Positions 50,409 to 58,764 of a stretch of 64,000 nt of DNA are shown here, piece after piece (positions within the stretch are counted from its first letter, which is position 1; every line of letters begins with the position of its first letter). Where the stretch lies: positions 4,092,001 to 4,156,000 of the forward strand of contig NZ_CP114205.1 of the NCBI RefSeq assembly GCF_027497495.1, in the 5' to 3' direction. The DNA is from Streptomyces tubercidicus. GTDB taxonomy: Bacteria > Actinomycetota > Actinomycetes > Streptomycetales > Streptomycetaceae. The position numbers and the translations under genes were made by a program. A model generated the notes under the pieces. It saw only the letters and a program-made list of their open reading frames with translations. It ran no database searches and was not told where the DNA came from.

Positions 50409-51227
50409 TCACCACGTCGTCGCGGCACTCGCGTCCGACTGCCAGTACGTCACCCATGCGCTGTCGTCGACGTACACCGAGCCGCCGGGGAGTGCCACCG
50501 TCGCCGAGCCGCCGATGCTGCCCTTGCCGTCGCGGCCGGGGAGGCTGACGGACAGCGACCGCATGGTCCGGCCGTTCCCGCCGGAACCGTCGGCGGACGA
50601 GGTCTGCACAGCGGCGTAGCCGGACTCACCGGGGGCGAGGGTGACCACGGCCTGCGGCTTGCTGGCCGACAGCTCCGGGAGGGGGCTCTGCGCCTCGTCG
50701 AACCGCAGATAAGGGGCGAGGTGGAGGTCGCAGGTGGCGCCGGAGGTGTTGGTGGCTTCCAGCAGCAGATGGTTGACCGGCCGCTTCAGTTGCTGGGCGA
50801 CGATCCGGATCTTCGCGGCGTCGCAGGCGGTGTGCCGGACGCCGCTGGCGCTGCCGCCCTTGCCCACCTTGCCGGTGCCCGCTCGGGTGCCGCTCGTGCC
50901 GGTCTGCGCGCCGGGGCCGCCGACCTCGGCGGACGCCTGCTCCGTCCGGCCGCGTTCGTGCCGGACACCGACCTGGAGGCTGCCGTCGCCCTTCGCCGCC
51001 TGGTCCTGGGGAGCCTGCGGCGCCGGGTTGTACGGCTTGGCGGCGCCGGTCTGCAGCGGATTGTCCTGGCCGCAGGCGGTGAGGGAGAGCGCCGCGACGG
51101 CGGTCAGCCCGGCCGCGGCGATCCGCAGCGCACGGCGGCGGACCGCACGGGACGGACGCGTGACGCCGGTGGCGGTACCGGCGCCGGTCTCGACGACGGT
51201 CTCGGAGCGGTGGTGGCTGCGCGACAT
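50409..51227 (-). CDS. DUF4232 lipoprotein
   Basis: The 272-residue protein has a basic N-tail, a hydrophobic segment and the lipobox LTAC with Cys52, then an Asn/Pro/Gln and Gly/Thr-rich region and a DUF4232 domain with CDLHLAPYLRFDEAQ and LAPGESGYAAVQT. It is paralogous in domain to the 47086 gene. Three 11-bp-phased heptamers 103-131 bp upstream look like a SARP operator, and a SARP gene lies directly upstream, so it is the prime candidate target. The function of the domain is unknown. Confidence 0.87.
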   Translation of the reverse strand: MSRSHHRSETVVETGAGTATGVTRPSRAVRRRALRIAAAGLTAVAALSLTACGQDNPLQTGAAKPYNPAPQAPQDQAAKGDGSLQVGVRHERGRTEQASAEVGGPGAQTGTSGTRAGTGKVGKGGSASGVRHTACDAAKIRIVAQQLKRPVNHLLLEATNTSGATCDLHLAPYLRFDEAQSPLPELSASKPQAVVTLAPGESGYAAVQTSSADGSGGNGRTMRSLSVSLPGRDGKGSIGGSATVALPGGSVYVDDSAWVTYWQSDASAATTW

Positions 51228-51329
51228 TCCGGTCTCCCCCGGTCAGTGGTCCGTACCGCGTCGGCGGTACGTCCTGCGGTCCGGCCCCGTGGCCGTCCTG
51301 CGTTCTGACCCTCACCTTGCCGTTCGCCG

Positions 51330-51358
51330 CTGGCGTGCCACTAACGTGCGCCTAACGT
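51330..51358 (-). promoter_or_regulatory. Three SARP-type heptamer repeats with 11-bp phasing
   Basis: CTGGCGT (51330), CTAACGT (51341) and CTAACGT (51352) recur exactly every 11 bases, one helical turn. SARP activators bind such direct repeats overlapping the -35 region. On the minus strand CAAGGT follows ten bases after the last repeat and could be a -10. Confidence 0.6.
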
Positions 51359-51395
51359 CCCCTCGCGGGGGCAGCAACGGGCTCCGCCGCGCCCG

Positions 51396-53435
51396 TCACT
51401 CCCCCTTGCTCCCGTCGCCGCCCTCCCCGCGCTCGTCCCGCGCGAACAACTGCGTCAGCGTGCTGATCGTGTAGACATCGGTGGCCTCCTCGTCCACCAG
51501 ATGCATCTCCGCGAGCCGGTCCAGACCGTCCTGGGTGCGCTCCGGGTCGTATCCGGCGAGTGCCGCCGCCAGCGCGGTGTTGAGATGCCCGTCCGCGCTG
51601 GTCGCCAGTGCGCTGAGCAACTGGGCGTCGTCGGCCGACAGCCGGGCGACGGACATCCGCAGGGCCGCCGCGATCCCGGTGTCCTCCGCGGACAGCAGCG
51701 CCAGCCGCCGCCGTTCGTCGCGCAGCGCCGCGGCCAGCCGGGCCAGCCGCCAGCGCGGCCGGGCGGTCAGCTGGGCGGCGGCGGCCCGCAGCGCCAGCGG
51801 CAGCCCGTCGCACAGATCGACCAGTTCGCGGGCGGCCGCCGGGTCCTCGGCGACCCGCTCCGGGCCGAGCATGGCACCGAGCAGCGCCGCGCCTTCCTCG
51901 TGGCCGAGCGTCTGGAGGCCGACCGGCCGGGCGCAGTCGGTGGCGACCAGCCCGTCGAGGCGGCTGCGGCTGGTGACGACCGTGGCGCAGTGCGGGCCGC
52001 CGGGCAGCAGCGGCCGGACCTGCGCCGAGCTGCGCGCATTGTCCAGGACGACCAGCAGCCGGCGCTCCGCGACCAGCGACCGGAACAGCGCGGACGCGGC
52101 CTGGGCCGACGTGGGCACCCGCTCCGGCGGAGTGCCGAGCGCGAGCAGGAAGTCGCGCAGGATCTCGGCCGGCGGTGCCTCGTCGCCCTCGCCGAAGCCC
52201 CGCAGATCGGCGAAGAGCTGGCCGTCGGGGAAGGATCCGGCGTGCTGATGCGCCCACTGGACGGCGCAGGCGGTCTTGCCGACGCCGGCCGGTCCCGCCA
52301 CCACCGCCAGCGGACTCTCGCCGGTCGTACGGTCCGCCAGGACGGCCGTCAGTGCGCCGAGTTCTTCCTCCCGACCCAGGAAGCGGGCCGGGGGACGGGG
52401 CAGCAACCGTGGTGCCGCACCGGCCCGCGCCGAACCGGACCCGGCACGGGCGCCGTCCGCCGCGCCCGCCCGCGCCCGGTCGCCGCCTGGCGCGTCGCCA
52501 CCGCGGGCGTCCGCGGCACCGGTGCCGTCCGGTACGGGTCCCTGTCCGGTGGCCGCAACGGGTCGCGGCCCATGGCCCGCCGCCGAGGAACGGCCTCCTT
52601 CCGGAGCCGCGCCGCGACCGTGCCCGGCGGCGGCGCCACCGGAAGCGGCGCCGGTCCGCGCCCCGCCCGTCGGCTTCGCCCGGCCCCCGTCGGCCGCCTC
52701 CGCGCGCAGAATCTCCTCGTAGGCGCCGCGCAGCCGCTCGCCGGGATCGACGCCCAGCTCCTCGTTGAGCAGACGGCGGGTGCGGTGGAACCACTCCAGC
52801 GCATCGGACTGCCGCCCCGTACGGAACAGCGCCCGCATCAGCCCGGCGATCAGGCCCTCGCGCAGGGGGTGGTTGACGGCCGCGGAGTAGAGGATGGCCG
52901 CGGCCTGCTCATGCTCGCCGAGCGTGCCGTGCGCCCGGCCCAGTGCCTCCACGGCCGTCAGCCGCCGCTCCTCCAGCGCATGGGCGGCGGCGGCGAACGG
53001 CGGGCTGGTGACCGTGCCGGTCAGTGCGGGCCCGCGCCACAGACCGAGCGCCTCGCGCAGGAGTGGTACGGCATCGGCCGGTGCCGCCTCGGGGCGCGCC
53101 AGCGCCACCAGCTCACCAAAACGGTGAGCGTCGATCAGCTCCTCCGGCAGCCGCAGGAGATAGGCCGAGCCATGCGTGGTCAGCTCGATGCCGTACGCCT
53201 CCGCACCGCCCTCGGCGAGGGTGGCGCGCAGCCGTGAGACGTGCCCCTGGACGACCGTACGGGCGTGTTCGGGTGGCTCGTCCTCCCACAGGGAGTCGAT
53301 CAGCTGCTCCAGTGGGACGGTGGTATTGGGCTGCAGCAACAGCAGCGCCAGGACACTGCGCCGTTTGGCGGGCCCGAGCGACAGCTCCGTGGAGCCGGTC
53401 GTCACGGCGATCGGGCCGAGCAGTGAGAACTCCAA
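51396..53435 (-). CDS. SARP-family activator with NB-ARC ATPase domain (AfsR-like)
   Basis: The 679-residue protein begins with a SARP DNA-binding domain (winged helix 1-95 with VVQGHVSRLRATL) and a bacterial transcriptional activation domain (100-245, DALEWFHRTRRLLNEELG, in part). A Gly/Ala/Arg-rich linker of about 90 residues leads to an NB-ARC module with the P-loop GPAGVGKT (381-388), LLVVLDNA (Walker B) and VVTSRSRLDGL (sensor); the tetratricopeptide tail of full AfsR is missing. The start is a TTG at 53435, two bases after the M18 aminopeptidase stop, with GGAGGG six bases upstream, so the two genes are translationally coupled. The likely target is the lipoprotein gene next door; no biosynthetic cluster is in view. 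Confidence 0.9.
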   Translation of the reverse strand: MEFSLLGPIAVTTGSTELSLGPAKRRSVLALLLLQPNTTVPLEQLIDSLWEDEPPEHARTVVQGHVSRLRATLAEGGAEAYGIELTTHGSAYLLRLPEELIDAHRFGELVALARPEAAPADAVPLLREALGLWRGPALTGTVTSPPFAAAAHALEERRLTAVEALGRAHGTLGEHEQAAAILYSAAVNHPLREGLIAGLMRALFRTGRQSDALEWFHRTRRLLNEELGVDPGERLRGAYEEILRAEAADGGRAKPTGGARTGAASGGAAAGHGRGAAPEGGRSSAAGHGPRPVAATGQGPVPDGTGAADARGGDAPGGDRARAGAADGARAGSGSARAGAAPRLLPRPPARFLGREEELGALTAVLADRTTGESPLAVVAGPAGVGKTACAVQWAHQHAGSFPDGQLFADLRGFGEGDEAPPAEILRDFLLALGTPPERVPTSAQAASALFRSLVAERRLLVVLDNARSSAQVRPLLPGGPHCATVVTSRSRLDGLVATDCARPVGLQTLGHEEGAALLGAMLGPERVAEDPAAARELVDLCDGLPLALRAAAAQLTARPRWRLARLAAALRDERRRLALLSAEDTGIAAALRMSVARLSADDAQLLSALATSADGHLNTALAAALAGYDPERTQDGLDRLAEMHLVDEEATDVYTISTLTQLFARDERGEGGDGSKGE

Positions 53436-53436
53436 C

Positions 53437-54732
53437 TCAGCCCTCCAGGAAGGCCGTCAGGGCGTTCGCCAGCAGATACGGGTCCTCGGCGCCGCACAGC
53501 TCACGCGCCGAGTGCATGGACAGGATGGCCACGCCGATGTCGACCGTCGAGATGCCGTGCCGGGCCGCGGTGATCGGCCCGATGGTGGTCCCGCACGGCA
53601 TCGAGTTGTTGGACACAAAGCTCTGCCACGGCACGTTGGCCCGCTCGCAGGCCGCCGAGAAGACGGCCCGTCCGCTGCCGTCGGTGGCATAGCGCTGGTT
53701 GACGTTGACCTTGAGGATCGGTCCTCCGTTGGGCATCGGGTGGTGGCCGGGGTCGTGCCGCTCGCCGTAGTTGGGGTGCACGGCGTGTCCGGTGTCGGAC
53801 GACAGACAGAGGGTGCCGGCGAAGGCCCGCGCGCGGTCCTCGTACGAGCCGCCGCGGGCGAAGACCGAGCGCTCCAGGACCGTGCCGAGCAGCGGGCCGT
53901 CCGCGCCGGTGTCGGACTGGCTGCCGTTCTCCTCGTGGTCGAATGCGGCCAGCACCGGAATGCTGGTCAGGGCGCTGCCGGTGGCCGCCGCGGCGGTGAG
54001 CGCGGCCGTACCGGCGTGTACGGACAGCAGGTTGTCCATCCGCGGACCGGCGACCAGCTCGCGGTCGCGGCCCAGATAGGCGGGTGGTTCGATGCTGTGG
54101 ACCATCAGATCCCAGCCCTTGATGTCACCGGCCGGGACCCCGGTCTCCTCGGCGACGAAGGAGATCAGATCGCCCTCGGCGACCTCGCCCAGGCCCCAGA
54201 TCGGCGTCATATGGCGCTGCTTGTCCAGCTTCAGCCCCTCGGTGTTCACCGAGCGGTCGAGGTGTACGGCCAGCTGTGGCACCCGCAGCAGCGCGCGGTC
54301 GACATGGACGAGCCGGTGGCTGCCGTCCGCCAGCGTCACCCGCCCGCTCAGCCCGAGATCACGGTCGAGCCAGGTGTTGAGCAGGGTGCCGCCGTAGACC
54401 TCGACGGCGATCTGCCGCCAGCCGCGGGCGCCGGTGTCCGGAATCGGTTTGACTCGCAGATTGGGAGAGTCGGTGTGAGCCCCGACAATTCGGTACGGAG
54501 TGGCCGCGTGTGCGCCCTCGGGTACGTACCAGGCGACTATCGCGCCGCCGCGCAGGACGTACTTCCCGCCGCTCTCGCCGTCCCAGGCGTCGACCTCGGC
54601 GACCTGCCGGAAACCGGCCTTTTCCAGCCGCTCCGCCGCATTTGCCACCGCGTGGTAGGGCGACGGACTGGCGGCGAGATAGGACATCAGGTCGTCGGTG
54701 TGGCCGCGATCGAAGCGGGCGGAGTTGGTCAT
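53437..54732 (-). CDS. M18 family aminopeptidase
   Basis: The 431-residue zinc peptidase matches the family length and motifs: GAHTDSPNLRVKP (His86, Asp88), DHEENGS with the metal-bridging Glu, CLSSDTGHAVHPNY, in part, and the C-terminal SMHSARELCG with the last metal His. M18 enzymes form dodecamers that remove N-terminal acidic or neutral residues from peptides. ATG 54732 lies six bases after TATGCT and has no ribosome binding site, so the transcript may be leaderless. The SARP gene follows after two bases. Confidence 0.95.
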   Translation of the reverse strand: MTNSARFDRGHTDDLMSYLAASPSPYHAVANAAERLEKAGFRQVAEVDAWDGESGGKYVLRGGAIVAWYVPEGAHAATPYRIVGAHTDSPNLRVKPIPDTGARGWRQIAVEVYGGTLLNTWLDRDLGLSGRVTLADGSHRLVHVDRALLRVPQLAVHLDRSVNTEGLKLDKQRHMTPIWGLGEVAEGDLISFVAEETGVPAGDIKGWDLMVHSIEPPAYLGRDRELVAGPRMDNLLSVHAGTAALTAAAATGSALTSIPVLAAFDHEENGSQSDTGADGPLLGTVLERSVFARGGSYEDRARAFAGTLCLSSDTGHAVHPNYGERHDPGHHPMPNGGPILKVNVNQRYATDGSGRAVFSAACERANVPWQSFVSNNSMPCGTTIGPITAARHGISTVDIGVAILSMHSARELCGAEDPYLLANALTAFLEG

Positions 54733-55036
54733 GGATTCAGCATAAGGAGCCGGACCCCGCATTCCCCGTGCGCATGCCCCGCGACTGCGTACCCTTCCGG
54801 CCAGGATTTTCGCGTTCCGGACCGGGAAGCATTGCGGAGCGGTTGATTCCGGCTTTTCCGGGCCGAGGCACCGGCATAAGGGGGCGCGCCCGCGACGTCC
54901 TGCCACCCATCCCACCTTCTTCCGCACATGACGGAGCCCGTCTCTCCGGGGGAAGAGAGACGGGCCCCGCCAGTATGAACGGTCAATCTGAGAGACCTCT
55001 AAGAGAAACGCCGCAGCCGGGCCGCGGAATCCGCTC
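54733..55036. other. Gene-free stretch between the M18 peptidase and FadE5-like genes
   Basis: This 304-bp gap contains the M18 promoter at the left and a hairpin terminator (54936-54965) for the acyl-CoA dehydrogenase gene at the right. No coding sequence was found. Confidence 0.6.
54936..54965 (-). terminator. Terminator of the FadE5-like gene
   Basis: GCCCGTCTCT (54936-54945) and AGAGACGGGC (54956-54965) form a 10-bp stem with a 10-base loop, 72 bases after the stop in the direction of transcription. Confidence 0.75.
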
Positions 55037-56863
55037 TCAGAACGCGGCCTCGTCGAGCTCCATCAGCGACTGGTCGACGCTCTCGGCCAGCCCGCGCTCG
55101 ACGGAGACGCCCGGCAGGACGTGGTGCGCGAAGAACTTCGCCGCGGCGATCTTGCCGGTGTAGAAGGGCTTGTCCTTCGTCGAGGCACCGGCCAGCTTCT
55201 CGGCGGCCACGGCCGCACCCTTGAGCAGGAGGTAGCCGATGACGACATCGCCGGAGGCCATCAGCACGCGGGTAGTGTTCAGGCCGACCTTGTAGATGGA
55301 CTTGACGTCCTTCTCGGTCGCGGCGAGGTCGGTCAGCATGGTGCCGACGATCGCTTCCAGGTCGGCGGCCGCCGTGGCGAGCTCGCCACGGGCCTGCGCC
55401 AGCTCTTCGCCGCCGGTGTTGTCGGCGAGGAACTTCTTGATCTCCTCGGAGAGGGCGGTGAGCGCCTGGCCCTGGTCACGGACGATCTTCCGGAAGAAGA
55501 AGTCCTGGCCCTGGATCGCGGTGGTGCCCTCGTAGAGGGTGTCGATCTTGGCGTCCCGGATGTACTGCTCGATCGGGTATTCCTGCAGGTAGCCGGAGCC
55601 GCCGAAGGTCTGCAGCGACTGGGCCAGCTGCTCGTAGGACTTCTCCGAGCCGTAGCCCTTGACGATCGGCAGCAGCAGGTCGTTGAGACGGATCGCGGCG
55701 CTCGCGTCCTCGCCCGCGGCCTCCTTGATGATGATCTCGTCCTGGACCGTGGCGGTGTAGAGCACCAGGGCGCGCATGCCCTCGGCGTACGCCTTCTGCG
55801 TCATCAGGGACCGGCGCACATCGGGGTGGTGGGTGATCGTGACGCGCGGCGCGGTCTTGTCCGTGAAGGCCGCCAGGTCCGGGCCCTGCACGCGCTCCTT
55901 GGCGTACTCCAGCGCGTTGAGGTAGCCGGTGGAGAGGGTGGCGATGGCCTTCGTGCCGACCATCATCCGGGCGAACTCGATGATCTTGAACATCTGGCGG
56001 ATGCCGTCGTGCTTCTCGCCGAGCAGCCAGCCCTTGGCCGGGTGGTTGGCGCCGAACGTCATCTCGCAGGTGTTGGACGCCTTGAGGCCCATCTTGTGCT
56101 CGACGTTGGTGGCGTAGGCGCCGTTGCGCTCGCCCAGCTCGCCGGTCTCCCAGTCGAAGTCGTACTTCGGCACGATGAACAGCGACAGGCCCTTGGTGCC
56201 CGGACCGGCGCCCTCGGGGCGGGCCAGGACGAAGTGCACGATGTTCTCGGACATGTCGTGCTCACCGGAGGTGATGAAGCGCTTGACGCCCTCGATGTGC
56301 CAGGAGCCGTCCGCCTGCTGCACGGCCTTGGTGCGGCCGGCGCCGACATCCGAACCGGCGTCCGGCTCGGTGAGCACCATCGTGGAGCCCCACTGCTTGT
56401 CCACCATCAGCTGGGCTATGCGGTGCTGCTCCTCGGTGCCCTCCTCCTGGAGGACGCCGGCGAAGGCGGGGCCGGACGCGTACATCCACACGGCCGGGTT
56501 GGCGCCCAGGATTGTCTCGGCGAAGCCCCAGAGCAGGGAGCGCGGCGCGGTGGTGCCGCCGATCTCCTCCGGGATACCCAGACGCCACCACTCGGCGTCC
56601 ATGTACGCCTGGTAGCTCTTCTTGAAGGTGTCAGGAATCGGCGCGGTGTTGGTGTCCGGGTCGAAGACCGGGGGGTTCCGGTCGGCGTCGGCGAAGGACT
56701 CCGCCAGCTCGTTCTCGGACAGCCGGGCGATCTCGGACAGGACGCTCTTGGCGGTGTCGACATCCATCTCCGCGAACGGTCCGGTGCCGTACACGCTGTC
56801 CCGGCCGAGCACCTCGAAGAGGTTGAACTCGATGTCGCGGAGATTCGACTTGTAGTGCCCCAT
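55037..56863 (-). CDS. Acyl-CoA dehydrogenase, FadE5-like long form
   Basis: At 608 residues this is the long acyl-CoA dehydrogenase type of which M. tuberculosis FadE5 (about 611) is the model. The N-terminal extension MGHYKSNLRDIEFNLFEVLG precedes the canonical domains: VLTEPDAGSDVGA, FGGSGYLQEYP, and the catalytic Glu in TLYEGTTAIQGQDF. A long C-terminal helical domain follows. It oxidises broad-range acyl-CoAs with FAD. ATG 56863 follows GGAG. A large dyad lies 45-92 bp upstream. Confidence 0.93.
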   Translation of the reverse strand: MGHYKSNLRDIEFNLFEVLGRDSVYGTGPFAEMDVDTAKSVLSEIARLSENELAESFADADRNPPVFDPDTNTAPIPDTFKKSYQAYMDAEWWRLGIPEEIGGTTAPRSLLWGFAETILGANPAVWMYASGPAFAGVLQEEGTEEQHRIAQLMVDKQWGSTMVLTEPDAGSDVGAGRTKAVQQADGSWHIEGVKRFITSGEHDMSENIVHFVLARPEGAGPGTKGLSLFIVPKYDFDWETGELGERNGAYATNVEHKMGLKASNTCEMTFGANHPAKGWLLGEKHDGIRQMFKIIEFARMMVGTKAIATLSTGYLNALEYAKERVQGPDLAAFTDKTAPRVTITHHPDVRRSLMTQKAYAEGMRALVLYTATVQDEIIIKEAAGEDASAAIRLNDLLLPIVKGYGSEKSYEQLAQSLQTFGGSGYLQEYPIEQYIRDAKIDTLYEGTTAIQGQDFFFRKIVRDQGQALTALSEEIKKFLADNTGGEELAQARGELATAAADLEAIVGTMLTDLAATEKDVKSIYKVGLNTTRVLMASGDVVIGYLLLKGAAVAAEKLAGASTKDKPFYTGKIAAAKFFAHHVLPGVSVERGLAESVDQSLMELDEAAF

Positions 56864-56907
56864 GGATACGGCTCCGTAAGGGTTCGGGAGGGAGGACCTC
56901 AAACGCA

Positions 56908-56955
56908 ATTACCAGCAAGTAGCAAGTGCCTACGATGATGCTACCCACCGGTAAT
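56908..56955. promoter_or_regulatory. Long nested dyad between FadE5-like and SseB genes
   Basis: ATTACC (56908) and GGTAAT (56950-56955), and GTAGCA (56919) and TGCTAC (56939-56944), are all symmetric around 56931.5. This looks like a TetR-type operator controlling the FadE5-like gene and perhaps the divergent sseB gene. Confidence 0.6.
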
Positions 56956-57027
56956 AAGAATCAACCCCTACCGCCCATCTGTGACGAGCGTCCCCCGGCG
57001 AATCGCCGACTCAGTACGCTGTGGCCC

Positions 57028-57504
57028 ATGTACGGCTATGACCAGAACGCGGGTGCCGGGCAGCAGCAGTACGGAGCGCCGCCGCCCCCGCCGCAGCAAC
57101 CGGCCCCCGGGGGTTACGGCGAGCAGCCGCTGTATCCCGAGCCGTCCCCGCCCTCCCTCGCCGACGCGGTGCGCGCCTTCACCACCGGCTCGATGTCGGC
57201 CGAGGACTTCCAGGGCATCTTCTCCACGTCCAAGATCTACTGCCCGCGCGGTGACAACCCCGGCTTCCTGGCGCTGCACAACACCCAGCAGCCGGTGATC
57301 CCGATGTTCACCTCGCTCAAGGAGCTGCGGCGGTACGCGGGCAAGGAGTCCAAGTACTTCGTGATCACCGGCGCCGAGGTGCTCGACCTGCTGCCGACCG
57401 GCTATGGCTTCGTCCTCGACATGGAGGGCGACCACCGGATGGTCTTCGACGCGAAGGCCGTGGAGCAGATGGTCGACTTCGCGATGCGGCGGATGTACGG
57501 CTAG
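57028..57504 (+). CDS. SseB-family protein
   Basis: The 158-residue protein has a Tyr/Gln/Pro-rich N-terminal tail (1-40) and an SseB N-terminal domain with LHNTQQPVIPMFTSLKELRRY, in part, and LLPTGYGFVLDMEGDHRMV. ATG 57028 is seven bases after TACGCT with no ribosome binding site, a leaderless arrangement; a longer frame reaching 56926 crosses the FadE5 operator and is rejected. The function is unknown. Confidence 0.85.
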   Translation: MYGYDQNAGAGQQQYGAPPPPPQQPAPGGYGEQPLYPEPSPPSLADAVRAFTTGSMSAEDFQGIFSTSKIYCPRGDNPGFLALHNTQQPVIPMFTSLKELRRYAGKESKYFVITGAEVLDLLPTGYGFVLDMEGDHRMVFDAKAVEQMVDFAMRRMYG

Positions 57505-57550
57505 CCGTCCCGGTGTGCAGCGGGCGGACGGCCGCTGCCGAGGCTGAGTC

Positions 57551-57582
57551 GAGGGCCGGTCCCCTGGAGGGGGCCGGCCCTC
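57551..57582 (+). terminator. Terminator of the sseB gene
   Basis: GAGGGCCGG (57551-57559) and CCGGCCCTC (57574-57582), with an inner C-run/G-run pairing, form a strong hairpin 47 bp after the stop. Confidence 0.8.
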
Positions 57583-57675
57583 GTTGTGTCGAGGCGCGCA
57601 CTCGGGGTCCCGGGTCCCCTTTGACCTGGGTGAATGTGGGTGGGAATACCGTGGGCCTTGCGGGTTGTTCACCAT

Positions 57676-57688
57676 TCAACTAAGTTGA
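57676..57688. promoter_or_regulatory. Perfect palindrome upstream of the pirin gene
   Basis: TCAACT-A-AGTTGA is 13 bp, 23 bp before the pirin start codon, where a MarR/HxlR/YodB-type repressor would act. Confidence 0.6.
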
Positions 57689-57710
57689 GGCAACGACCGA
57701 GGAGGCCGCC

Positions 57711-58667
57711 ATGCCCGCTGTGACCGTAGAGAATCCGCTGACCCTGCCGCGTGTGGCGGCGCCCGTCGCGGCGCACGCCCGTCCCGTGCTGGCCGTTGCC
57801 ACCGCTCCGAGCGGATTCGAGGGCGAGGGCTTCCCGGTGCGCCGTGCGTTCGCCGGGATCGACTACAAGCACCTCGACCCGTTCATCATGATGGACCAGA
57901 TGGGCGAGGTGGAGTACGAAGCCGGGGAGGCGAAGGGGACTCCCTGGCATCCGCACCGTGGCTTCGAGACCGTGACCTATCTGATCGACGGCACCTTTGT
58001 GCACCGTGACTCGCACGGCGGCGGTGGCGTGATCAACGACGGTGACACCCAGTGGATGACGGCCGGTTCGGGGCTGCTGCACATCGAGGCGCCGCCGGAG
58101 TCGCTGGTCATGTCCGGTGGGCTCTTCCACGGCCTCCAGCTGTGGGTGAACCTGCCGAAGAGCGACAAGATGATGGCCCCGCGTTACCAGGACATCGGCG
58201 GCGGCAACGTCAAGCTGCTGACCTCGGGCGACGGGGGCGCGCTGCTGCGGCTGATCGCCGGTGACCTCGACGGCCACCAGGGGCCGGGCATCACGCACAC
58301 GCCGATCACGATGATGCATGTGACGGTGAACCCGGGCGCCGAGGTGACTCTGCCCTGGCGCAAGGACTTCAACGCCCTTGCCTATGCGCTGGCCGGACGC
58401 GGCACGGCCGGTGCGGAGGGCCGCCCCTTCCGCATGGGGCAGACCGTCGTGTTCGGAGGCGCGGGAGACTCGATCACCATCCGGGCGGACGAGTCCCAGG
58501 AGTCGCGCAGCCCGAACTTCGAGGTGGTGCTGCTGGGCGGGCTGCCGATCCGCGAGCCGATGATGCATTACGGCCCGTTCGTGATGAACACCCACGCCGA
58601 ACTGGCCCAGGCCTTCGAGGACTTCCAGGCCGGGCGGCTCGGGACGATCCCCGCCGACGAGCACTGA
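57711..58667 (+). CDS. Pirin family protein
   Basis: The 318-residue cupin protein shows the pirin N-terminal metal site HPHRGFETVTYLI (His and Glu ligands), GTFVHRDSHG, and GSGLLHIEAPP, with a C-terminal pirin domain (FGGAGDSITIRADE). Pirins are iron-dependent quercetinase-like or redox proteins. ATG 57711 has GAGGAGG six bases upstream. It is monocistronic with a palindromic operator just before it. Confidence 0.93.
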   Translation: MPAVTVENPLTLPRVAAPVAAHARPVLAVATAPSGFEGEGFPVRRAFAGIDYKHLDPFIMMDQMGEVEYEAGEAKGTPWHPHRGFETVTYLIDGTFVHRDSHGGGGVINDGDTQWMTAGSGLLHIEAPPESLVMSGGLFHGLQLWVNLPKSDKMMAPRYQDIGGGNVKLLTSGDGGALLRLIAGDLDGHQGPGITHTPITMMHVTVNPGAEVTLPWRKDFNALAYALAGRGTAGAEGRPFRMGQTVVFGGAGDSITIRADESQESRSPNFEVVLLGGLPIREPMMHYGPFVMNTHAELAQAFEDFQAGRLGTIPADEH

Positions 58668-58690
58668 CGCCCTATCGGCAGCCGGGCGGC

Positions 58691-58704
58691 GTTTCACGTG
58701 AAAC
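58691..58704. promoter_or_regulatory. parS site 7
   Basis: Perfect GTTTCACGTGAAAC inside a 28-bp perfect palindrome (58684-58711) formed by GGGCGGC/GCCGCCC arms, 24 bp after the pirin stop. Confidence 0.95.
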
Positions 58705-58764
58705 GCCGCCCCCGACCCGTTGCCGGGGCCCGTCCCGGACCTGCGGCCGTGGTGGACTGTCCGG

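Noticed and set aside
51396..53435. SARP as a sign of an antibiotic biosynthetic cluster
   Set aside because: No polyketide, peptide or tailoring genes occur anywhere near it.
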